Positions 1 to 5,971 of a stretch of 5,971 nucleotides of DNA are shown piece after piece. Source of the stretch: Planctomycetota bacterium. Its GTDB lineage: Bacteria; Planctomycetota; Planctomycetia; Planctomycetales; Planctomycetaceae. Under the pieces are notes generated by a model. It ran no database searches and was not told the DNA's origin. It worked only from the letters and a program-made list of their open reading frames with translations. Within the stretch, counting starts at the first letter, position 1; every line of letters begins with the position of its first letter. The DNA lies in assembly GCA_024278285.1 (NCBI GenBank), contig JAJRTM010000585.1:1-5971 (forward strand), given 5' to 3'. Made by a program: the position numbers and the translations under genes.

Positions 1-1205
1 CGTGGATGCGAGCAGCCATTCTTTCCTCATCCGTTGGTGTCGCCGATCAGATTCTCGTTGATCTGTTCAAAGAGAAAGCTGCCGGTCAAAATCGAGAACA
101 GATCGTAGAAGCACTCATTGCAACCGCGTTAGGAAAAGACCTTGATGCCAATTTGAAAACACTACTCTCTCTCTTTGAAACTTCGCAGGTAGAACCGTGG
201 CAACTCCCCGCATTAAGAAGCCTTCTCGACTCTCTGGATAGAAAAAGCGAATGGCTCACAAAGCTGGTCGAGAGAGACGATGCACAACTGCAAGCAGCCA
301 TCAAGCACCTGGCTCCACTTTTTGAAGAAGCCCGAAACCTTGCCCTGGAAGAAAAAACCGTCTCTCCCCAAACAATTATCAATCGCATCACCGCACTGCA
401 TCTGCTGGGGCGGGGGATTGATCAAAGAAACGAAGATATCGAACTGCTGAGTGAATTCCTCAGTGTCACCAAGCCACCTGAATTGCAAATTGCTGCGATT
501 GAATCGCTTCGAAGGCTCGGGCGTCAAAAGAACATTCTGGAAGCCCTCCCAAACCTGGCTTCCCAGCCACATCAAACCGCTCAGTCGATACTGCTATCCA
601 ATAACCGAGGGGTCAAGCTGTTGATCGACGCATTGGTTGCCAAACAACTCAATCCTTCAGATCTTTCCGCAGCAAGCCGTTCGCTATTGCTTTCTCATAA
701 AGATGAAACGATTCGTAAACAGGCTCAGAAAGTTTTCGCCAGCAACCCGAATGATAAACGGGCAGACGTGCTTCAAAAGTTTGAAAAGGCAAACAGCCTG
801 ACTGGCAATGCAGATCGTGGTCAGGAAATTTTCAAAAAGCAGTGTGCCAACTGCCACAAGCATCAAAACATCGGAGTCGATTTCGGTCCGAAACTTTCGG
901 CACTGCAGGATAAATCAGTCAACTTCCTTTTCCCTGCCATTCTCGATCCGAACCGCAGTGTCGATGCCCGCTATCGTTCCTGGACCGCGGTTACCAAACA
1001 GGGTAAACAAGTCGTCGGCATGATCGCAGAAGAAACCGCGACCAGCATCACAATTGCCCAGGCGGATGGCCGAAAAGTAACCATCTTGCGAAACGACCTG
1101 GAGTTCCTCAAATCGTCCACTCTTTCCTTCATGCCCGAAGGACTCGAAAAAGACCTGACACCACAAGACCTGGCCGATGTGATGTCGTTCATTCGTAAGA
1201 ATTGA
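1..1205 (+). CDS. PVC-type heme-binding CxxCH protein with HEAT-like repeats, C-terminal part (5' end outside window)
   Basis: The frame is open to the left edge. The first ATG (position 6) lies inside a conserved-looking stretch (W-M-R-A-A-I-L-S-S), so I read the gene as truncated by the window, not as starting there. Counting from that Met, residues 1-250 are alpha-helical and HEAT/ARM-like (for example the helix pairs around 155-245). Residues 265-399 form a small cytochrome c-like domain: heme motif C280-A-N-C283-H284, then G-P-K-L-S, the 'ILDPNRSVD' block, and a late S-F-M376-P-E-G-L segment whose Met is the likely distal heme ligand. This order matches the Planctomycetes heme-binding domain family (TIGR02603 type). 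Full-length relatives carry an export signal and often an N-terminal beta-propeller/dehydrogenase-like domain, which cannot be checked here. Heme attachment implies a location outside the cytoplasm. The role is probably electron transfer; the substrate is unknown. The next gene follows after 26 nt. Confidence 0.93.
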   Translation, partial: WMRAAILSSSVGVADQILVDLFKEKAAGQNREQIVEALIATALGKDLDANLKTLLSLFETSQVEPWQLPALRSLLDSLDRKSEWLTKLVERDDAQLQAAIKHLAPLFEEARNLALEEKTVSPQTIINRITALHLLGRGIDQRNEDIELLSEFLSVTKPPELQIAAIESLRRLGRQKNILEALPNLASQPHQTAQSILLSNNRGVKLLIDALVAKQLNPSDLSAASRSLLLSHKDETIRKQAQKVFASNPNDKRADVLQKFEKANSLTGNADRGQEIFKKQCANCHKHQNIGVDFGPKLSALQDKSVNFLFPAILDPNRSVDARYRSWTAVTKQGKQVVGMIAEETATSITIAQADGRKVTILRNDLEFLKSSTLSFMPEGLEKDLTPQDLADVMSFIRKN

Positions 1206-1219
1206 TAGCGAAATTATCA

Positions 1220-1224
1220 GAGGG
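1220..1224 (+). promoter_or_regulatory. Ribosome binding site for the beta-helix gene
   Basis: GAGGG lies 7 nt before the ATG at 1232. It decides the start. The same frame could be extended back to a TTG at 1202, but that start would overlap the stop of the preceding gene and put ten polar residues in front of a clear signal peptide. Confidence 0.6.
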
Positions 1225-1231
1225 AAGCGGA

Positions 1232-2620
1232 ATGCTGAAATCATTTTTCATACTTTCAACTTTTGTCTTTTGCCTGCTCAGCAGCCAAGTTGCTGCCATT
1301 GCCGGGCTTGATGACTTCCGCTTCCTTGTGCGTACCGAAACTTGGAATGAACGTTGGCCAACTGAGAAGGAAAAGTGGGAAAACAGATCTGTTACTGCGG
1401 AAATATGGAGGGCGGCTATTCAAGCTACTTTGGATAAAGAGCACTCCGTTTATTTGCCTTATCGCAAGGAACCTTATTATCTGGATGGTCCGCTGGTTCT
1501 TCAATCAGGAGATTCATTCAAAGCCGATGTGAATACCGAAATTCGACTCGTTCCTGGTTGCAATACCTGTATGATTCGTAATAAGAATATTCTTGGATTT
1601 GCCAACAAGCCGGTTCCTGATAATCTTCAGCCTGATACAAATATCAAAATTGAAGGAGGTATCTGGACAACACTCGCCACAGGGACGAGAGAGAATAACG
1701 GGAACGTCAAAGGGTATTCAGCAAAGAATAACCCTGTACCGGGAACGCATGGCGTGATTCTGCTGCATCATGTATCGCATGTGTCTGTTAAAAATGTGAC
1801 GATAAGGCAGAGTAAGCCCTTTGCAATTCATTTGGGAAATGTCAAGAACTTTTTAGTTGATGGTTTACTACTTGATGGTCATCGACGTGATGGAGTTCAT
1901 GTCAGTGGACCGGCAAGTCAGGGGGTTATACGTCATGTCAGCGGAGATTCTCACGACGATACCGTTTCGCTTACCGCGTGGGACTGGCGACAATGTGCAC
2001 CAAGTTTCGGTCCTATTCATCATCTTGTTGTCGAACAAATAGCAGGAGCCCCTGATGGTATAGCATCAGCCGATGCCATCCGATTGCTGCCCGGCGTGAA
2101 GCAGTTTGCTGATGGCACCAAACTCGATTGTCCCATTCATGATATCACGTTGCGAGAGATCACCAATATCCGCGATTTTAAATTATACGATCAACCGAAT
2201 CTTGAACTTGGTCGAGATGTTGATTTCAGTATCGCGATTGGCAAACTTCGGAATATTCGATTACAACAACTCAAGTTTACTCGTCCCGGCTCTATTCAAA
2301 TCGCGGCTGAGGTGAAGACATTATCAATTGACGATGTTGATTTGCGATTCCCGATCTCTGACGAATATCGCCTCGTCCAAATTGGTCCGATGTCTCAAAC
2401 TTATCGCCATCGCAAAGACCCAAAAAGCTGGGTGGAAATTTTCTCTCCTGATCGTGACATTACCGTTCGCGATTTCCATCTTGGTAAAGTAACACATGAC
2501 GGTAAAATATTTTCGCAGGCCAACGAGAAACTGGTTGAAGTGAAGGATCAAAAGATCAACCAGAACTACCCACAATCTCTTCCCAAAGGGGGGACTGGAA
2601 AAGCGTTTCTGCTACCATGA
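1232..2620 (+). CDS. Exported right-handed beta-helix protein, GH28/pectate-lyase-like
   Basis: The product is 462 aa from the ATG at 1232, chosen for its Shine-Dalgarno-like GAGGG and because it starts a typical signal peptide: K3, hydrophobic residues 5-18, and probable cleavage after V-A-A (about residue 22). Residues about 85-370 show the short repeated beta-strand pattern of a parallel beta-helix ('INI/VSVKNVTI', 'FLVDGLLLDG', 'HDITLREITNI', 'NIRLQQLKF'). An early 'GGIW' turn at 142-145 is typical of GH28-related proteins. Acidic and basic residues occur in GH28 order: D220-G, H241-D242-D243, H263-H264, then I283-R284-L285. However, the usual NTD, GHG and RIK motifs are not intact. The protein is therefore probably a polysaccharide-binding or polysaccharide-cleaving enzyme of unknown substrate; pectinase activity cannot be claimed. 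A C-N-T-C pair at 110-113 is not a heme site because no His follows. It is probably co-transcribed with the heme protein upstream and the flavoprotein 40 nt downstream. Confidence 0.88.
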   Translation: MLKSFFILSTFVFCLLSSQVAAIAGLDDFRFLVRTETWNERWPTEKEKWENRSVTAEIWRAAIQATLDKEHSVYLPYRKEPYYLDGPLVLQSGDSFKADVNTEIRLVPGCNTCMIRNKNILGFANKPVPDNLQPDTNIKIEGGIWTTLATGTRENNGNVKGYSAKNNPVPGTHGVILLHHVSHVSVKNVTIRQSKPFAIHLGNVKNFLVDGLLLDGHRRDGVHVSGPASQGVIRHVSGDSHDDTVSLTAWDWRQCAPSFGPIHHLVVEQIAGAPDGIASADAIRLLPGVKQFADGTKLDCPIHDITLREITNIRDFKLYDQPNLELGRDVDFSIAIGKLRNIRLQQLKFTRPGSIQIAAEVKTLSIDDVDLRFPISDEYRLVQIGPMSQTYRHRKDPKSWVEIFSPDRDITVRDFHLGKVTHDGKIFSQANEKLVEVKDQKINQNYPQSLPKGGTGKAFLLP

Positions 2621-2660
2621 ATATGTTCTTTAATTTGTCTCCACTCAGAAATGCAGAAAC

Positions 2661-4097
2661 ATGATGAACCAACTATTTGATCGCAGAGCGTTTTTCAATA
2701 CCCTGACTGGTGCGGTCACTTTCGCTGGTGTTGGCGCACATTGCTCAACTGTTCAATCCGGAACTGCTAGTGATCGTTACCAGGAACCAACTCGCCAAAT
2801 TCCAATTGCAGGTCGGTTTGATGTTGTTGTTTGCGGTGGCGGACCGGCTGGAGTCTCAGCGGCGATTGCTGCGGCTCGGTCTGGTGCAAGCGTAAAGTTG
2901 ATTGAACTGCACGGTTGCCTGGGCGGCGTCTGGACAAGCGGCATGCTTTCTTATGTAATCGATGCGGAAAAGCCGGGCTTCAATACCGAACTGGTTACCA
3001 AGTTAGAAGCGATGGAGGCCACAACTTACGACCAGAGAAAACCTAAAGTAAGCAAAAAGAATTATGTGTACGATATCGAAGCAATGAAGTTTCTGTTGGA
3101 AGAACTCTGTCAGAAAGAAAAAATTCAAATTCAATTACATACACGTATTGTCGGGGCGTATAAGAATGATGCAGGACGGCTCGAAACAGTTGTGACGGAA
3201 TCAAAATCGGGTCGCGAAGCATGGCAGGCTGATGTTTTTATCGATGCAACAGGCGATGGCGATTTAGGATCGCTTGCCGGGTGTGAATGGGAATTCGGTC
3301 GAGATAAGGATTGCCCCTGCCAGCCGATGTCGCTGATGGGTGTTATTACCGCGACTCCAGACGTGTTGGCTGATTTTGCAAACACGGCTTCGACTAAAAA
3401 TAAAGATCGTCTCTTCAAAGAGATGGCTAAAGCGGGTTATGAGCCAACTTACGCCAAACCGACATTGTGGCACATGGGCGGCGCGACTGCAGCAGTTATG
3501 TTTAATCATGAATACAGCGTGAAACCTTACGATGCAGTTGCTGTGACAGAAGCAACGATTCGTGCGCGAAGAGAATTGTTTCTGATGTGCAAAAGCCTCA
3601 GAAATCTGGGAGGTGGTTGGAGCGAAACACGTCTGGTGACGACTGCCGAGCAAATCGGTATTCGAGATGGCAGACGAATTAAAGGGCGTTATTTTGTCAC
3701 TGTTGATGATTTGATCAAAGGAGCCAGGCACGAAGATGCAATCTGCCGTGCTACGTTTTCAGTCGATGTCCATGCTGCTACTCGCGATTCCAATCGCAAA
3801 GCTGCCTACAGCGGGCATGGTTACAAGGCTGTCCCTTACGATATTCCACTTCGCGCGTTAATCGCAAAAGATGTTGACGGCTTACTGATGGCAGGTCGCT
3901 GCATCAGCGGCGACTTTTTTGCCCACGCCAGCTACCGCGTCACTGGCAATGCAGTTGCAATGGGAGAAGCAGCCGGAGTAACCGCAGCAATAAGCGCCAA
4001 GAAAAAACAACTCCCTCAACAACTTGAATTCGCACTTATCAATAAAGAATTAAACCGTATTCGTAAGAATGCCAGTGTCTCTACTAATCACAGTTAG
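2661..4097 (+). CDS. FAD-dependent oxidoreductase (FAD_oxidored type) with a twin-arginine leader
   Basis: The product is 478 aa. Near the N-terminus, R8-R9-A-F-F followed by a mildly hydrophobic run (residues 14-26) looks like a Tat signal, suggesting the protein is folded around FAD before export. The Rossmann fold starts at F53-D-V-V-V and has the dinucleotide motif G59-G-G-P-A-G64, with an acidic residue (E82) ending the second strand to bind the FAD ribose. A second FAD segment, 'IDATGDGDL', lies at 194-202. The C-terminal FAD block 'GLLMAGRCISGDFFAHASYR' (407-426) and G-N-A-V-A-M-G-E-A-A-G (429-439) are characteristic of the PF12831 family. The reaction and substrate are unknown; family members in planctomycetes often sit near polysaccharide genes. 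A C218-P-C220 pair is present. ATGs at 2661 and 2664 are both possible starts, and neither has a good Shine-Dalgarno. The 40-nt gap upstream (2621-2660) shows no clear promoter or terminator, so translation probably depends on the upstream genes' transcript. Confidence 0.92.
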   Translation: MMNQLFDRRAFFNTLTGAVTFAGVGAHCSTVQSGTASDRYQEPTRQIPIAGRFDVVVCGGGPAGVSAAIAAARSGASVKLIELHGCLGGVWTSGMLSYVIDAEKPGFNTELVTKLEAMEATTYDQRKPKVSKKNYVYDIEAMKFLLEELCQKEKIQIQLHTRIVGAYKNDAGRLETVVTESKSGREAWQADVFIDATGDGDLGSLAGCEWEFGRDKDCPCQPMSLMGVITATPDVLADFANTASTKNKDRLFKEMAKAGYEPTYAKPTLWHMGGATAAVMFNHEYSVKPYDAVAVTEATIRARRELFLMCKSLRNLGGGWSETRLVTTAEQIGIRDGRRIKGRYFVTVDDLIKGARHEDAICRATFSVDVHAATRDSNRKAAYSGHGYKAVPYDIPLRALIAKDVDGLLMAGRCISGDFFAHASYRVTGNAVAMGEAAGVTAAISAKKKQLPQQLEFALINKELNRIRKNASVSTNHS

Positions 4098-4141
4098 AGA
4101 CTTCGCAATTCTTAACCCGGATAAACAGGAATTGATGATCA

Positions 4142-4203
4142 GGGTAGCCGGACCACTTCAGTGGTTGGGTGCCGTCAGGCACAAGATGCTCGCACCATGT
4201 GCG
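4142..4203 (+). repeat. Left REP-like half of the inverted repeat
   Basis: GTAG at 4144-4147 is followed by three small hairpins in a row: CCACT/AGTGG with a 2-nt loop (4153-4164), GTGCC/GGCAC with loop GTCA (4169-4182), and CGCAC/GTGCG with loop CAT (4191-4203). The tail GGTTGGGT partly overlaps the first stem. The half can therefore fold alone or pair with its partner. Confidence 0.7.
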
Positions 4204-4238
4204 TTCGATACCATTGGCACTTTCAATAAAAAAGAAGC

Positions 4239-4298
4239 CACATGTCGCGAGCATCTTGTTGCTACACAACCCAACCGCTAAAAGCGGATGGGCTACCC
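4239..4298 (-). repeat. Right REP-like half of the inverted repeat
   Basis: On the - strand this half reads GTAG (4296-4293), then a hairpin CCGCT/AGCGG (4287-4275), GGTTGGGT, a weaker 4-bp hairpin TTGT/ACAA (4256-4269), and the shared ACAAGATGCTCGC block. Compared with the left half, the outer stem differs by a paired A-T to G-C change, so base pairing is kept. The inner CAT-loop hairpin of the left half is not preserved here. Confidence 0.68.
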
Positions 4299-4319
4299 GG
4301 GTGAATAGTTACAAATGGT

Positions 4320-5971
4320 TTATAAACGTCCGGAGCGGAAGATGCCGTAGATTAGCCATATACCAAGGAAGCTCGAAATGACATAAATTGGAATACTGAA
4401 CCAACTGTTCGCTGAGCCACTTCTTACAAGCAGGCTGGAGGCGACAATCGATGCGGAAATGACCATGCCGATTACGATTCGATTACTCGATCGGTCCACT
4501 TCGGTAATTAAATGATCCAACCCGGTGTGCTTCAGTTTAATCGAGGTTTCATCCCGATTTAATTTCTTGAGCAATGTTGTAAATTCAAAAGGGACATCGT
4601 GCGCGATCCGTCCAAACTCTTCTGCTTCATTGCGAAAACGCTCCCAGAGATATCCCGGTTTATATCGCTCTTTCAAAAGTCGCTTCACATACGGAATCAT
4701 CTGTTCCGCAAAATTAAATCCGGGATCAATTTTCCGTGCGGATCCTTCCAGATTGACAATCGCCCGAATAAGCAACATTAAATCTGCGGGACAACGAATT
4801 CCATGGATCGCAAGGATGGAAATGAAATCAGCCAGCAGTTTTCCAATGTCAACTTTTTCCAGCGAGTAGCCGTAATATGTTTCGACAAAATCGCGATAAT
4901 CGGATCGCAGTAACCGCTCATCTACTTCGCGAAAAGGCTGTCCCAAAAGCAGGATTGTACGTAACCCTTTACGATCATCTTTGGTGGCAATGGAAACGAA
5001 CAGATCAACGATACGATCCCGCGTCGCTTCGTCGAGAGTGCCTACCATACCGTAATCGAGCAGGCAGATCGAACCATCTTTCAAAATACGAATATTTCCC
5101 GGATGTGGATCGCCATGAAAAACGCCAAACTCGAAAGCCTGCTTCATAAACAGCCTGGCACCGTTGGTTGCTATTTGTTTTCGCTGGCAATTTAACGATT
5201 CGACCGTACCGATTTCATCTATTCGATAGCCTTCAATATATTCCATGACAAGAACATCTGGAGTACACATTTCTTCGTAAACAGCGGGCACATACAGCGA
5301 AGCATCGCGAGCAAAGAGCCTGCCGAATTCCTGAAGGGATCTTGCTTCTCTTTGAAAGTTCAGTTCTCGTCGAATCGTGCGATCAAAATTGCGAACCAGA
5401 CCAGGTGGATCGAAGATGGCAGATTCTGGAATATGTCGCTGAATAAGAATGGCGAGTTCAGTCATCAATGCCAAATCACGTTCGACATGCTGCACAACTT
5501 TGGGCCGACGTACTTTTACAACAACGCGTTGCCCGCCTGGAAGTATTGCCTTATGTACCTGCCCCAAAGATCCAGAAGCCAACGCAGTGTGGTCGAATTC
5601 CGTGAATAAATTCTCTAAAGGTGCTCCCAATGCCTTTTCAACAATCGTGATCGCATCGTCGGAATTAAAAGCGGGGACAGACTCCTGAAGTTTACAGAGT
5701 TCTTCAGTAATATCAGGAGGAATTAAATCGGGCCGTGTGCTGAGAACTTGCCCGAACTTAATGAATGTTGGCCCAAGTGTTTCCAAAGAAAGGCGAATGC
5801 GTTCGCCACGGGTTAAGCTGCGGGTATCGGCTTCAGAATGTTTTAATATCTTTCGGCGTCCCCAGTTGAGATACTTCCCCAATCCGATCCGTTCAACCAG
5901 ATCGCCAAACCCATGGTTGATCAGCACGGCTGCAATTTCACCCGTACGCCTCAAGTTTTTCAAAAATCGTA
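4320..5971 (-). CDS. ubiB: ABC1/UbiB (AarF) family atypical kinase, 5' end at window edge
   Basis: This is an atypical protein-kinase-like ATPase of the family that supports quinone synthesis or membrane lipid handling. Residue numbers count from the TTG at 5963. The frame stays open to the right edge, and the residues before it (R-F-L-K-N-L-R-R) fit the family, so the true start is probably a few codons outside. Motifs in order: K69-F-G-Q72 (the family KxGQ motif), the nucleotide loop A129-S-G-S-L-G-Q-V-H137, K150 in 'VVVKVRRP', the acidic 'NFQREA' helix (E206), the catalytic loop H283-G-D285-P-H-P-G-N290, and D303-Y-G305 (DFG equivalent). Two C-terminal membrane helices lie at about 495-515 and 521-541, as usual for UbiB. 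The protein should sit at the cytoplasmic membrane. The symbol is by family; planctomycetes generally use menaquinone, so a role in ubiquinone synthesis should not be assumed. The gene ends 21 nt from the inverted repeat and converges on the flavoprotein gene. Confidence 0.95.
   Translation of the reverse strand, partial: RFLKNLRRTGEIAAVLINHGFGDLVERIGLGKYLNWGRRKILKHSEADTRSLTRGERIRLSLETLGPTFIKFGQVLSTRPDLIPPDITEELCKLQESVPAFNSDDAITIVEKALGAPLENLFTEFDHTALASGSLGQVHKAILPGGQRVVVKVRRPKVVQHVERDLALMTELAILIQRHIPESAIFDPPGLVRNFDRTIRRELNFQREARSLQEFGRLFARDASLYVPAVYEEMCTPDVLVMEYIEGYRIDEIGTVESLNCQRKQIATNGARLFMKQAFEFGVFHGDPHPGNIRILKDGSICLLDYGMVGTLDEATRDRIVDLFVSIATKDDRKGLRTILLLGQPFREVDERLLRSDYRDFVETYYGYSLEKVDIGKLLADFISILAIHGIRCPADLMLLIRAIVNLEGSARKIDPGFNFAEQMIPYVKRLLKERYKPGYLWERFRNEAEEFGRIAHDVPFEFTTLLKKLNRDETSIKLKHTGLDHLITEVDRSSNRIVIGMVISASIVASSLLVRSGSANSWFSIPIYVISSFLGIWLIYGIFRSGRL

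Larger units (their letters stand above)
4142..4298. repeat. Imperfect inverted repeat with nested hairpins, REPIN/BIME-like or MITE-like element
   Basis: Two arms of about 60 nt face each other around an A-rich centre (about 4204-4237). Matching blocks are GGGTAGCC (4142-4149) with GGCTACCC (4291-4298), GGTTGGGT (4163-4170) with ACCCAACC (4269-4276), ACAAGATGCTCGC (4181-4193) with GCGAGCATCTTGT (4247-4259), and CATGTG (4196-4201) with CACATG (4239-4244). Both arms carry GTAG near the outer end, immediately before a small hairpin, as in REP sequences mobilised by RAYT (TnpA_REP) transposases. There is no open reading frame of note and no clear target-site duplication. It fills most of the gap between two convergent genes. 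Whether it is repeated elsewhere in the genome cannot be seen from one copy. Confidence 0.82.

Noticed and set aside
1202..1231. TTG start at 1202 that would extend the beta-helix protein by ten residues and overlap the previous stop.
   Set aside because: The extension puts polar residues before a good signal peptide, and the ATG at 1232 has GAGGG at proper spacing.
1559..1570. C-N-T-C in the beta-helix protein as a possible second heme site.
   Set aside because: The motif lacks the following His required for CxxCH heme attachment (Met follows instead).
2731..2750. Lipobox in the flavoprotein leader (G-A-H-C).
   Set aside because: His directly before the Cys does not fit the usual Gly/Ala/Ser at that position.
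1191..4070. The same 12-mer ATTCGTAAGAAT, itself a small inverted repeat (ATTC/GAAT), near the ends of two genes (1191-1202 and 4059-4070), with a variant at about 1574-1588.
   Set aside because: Both exact copies encode Ile-Arg-Lys-Asn in frame within coding sequence. The stem is only 4 bp of A/T-rich pairs, so chance and shared codon use explain it.
4275..4287. CCGCT-AAA-AGCGG hairpin as a classical intrinsic terminator.
   Set aside because: There is no run of T after the stem on either strand, and it is better explained as part of the REP-like half.
4069..4381. Small reading frames of 60-70 codons on both strands across the intergenic gap.
   Set aside because: They lie on the inverted repeat or run into neighbouring genes, have no ribosome site, and show no recognisable protein pattern.

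Overview
The window most likely comes from a planctomycete (PVC group). The strongest clue is the partial protein at the left edge. It joins HEAT-like helical repeats to a C-terminal CxxCH heme domain of the kind known almost only from Planctomycetes and relatives. A secreted beta-helix protein and a short FAD_oxidored-type flavoprotein with a twin-arginine leader fit the same group. No rRNA, tRNA or other taxonomic marker is present, so I do not name a genus.

Layout: three genes lie on the + strand and one on the - strand. (1) Positions 1-1205 hold the C-terminal part of a PVC-type heme-binding protein, whose start is left of the window. (2) Positions 1232-2620 encode an exported right-handed beta-helix protein with a GH28-like arrangement of acidic residues. 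(3) Positions 2661-4097 encode a flavoprotein with a Tat-type leader. The gaps are only 26 and 40 nt and no terminator is visible between them, so the three are probably one transcript. All appear to act outside the cytoplasm. A flavoenzyme, a c-type cytochrome and a carbohydrate-type beta-helix would fit an exported oxidation/polysaccharide module, but that role is inference. (4) Positions 4320-5971 (- strand) encode an ABC1/UbiB-family atypical kinase, nearly complete, with its first few codons probably beyond the right edge. It converges on the flavoprotein gene.

The 222-nt convergent gap (4098-4319) contains the main non-coding structure. It is a 157-bp imperfect inverted repeat (4142-4298) built from two REP-like halves facing each other, each with GTAG near its outer end followed by small hairpins. 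Differences between the halves preserve base pairing in the hairpin stems, which suggests a structured REPIN/BIME-like or MITE-like element rather than a chance palindrome. No CRISPR array, tRNA, riboswitch or intact transposase gene was seen.
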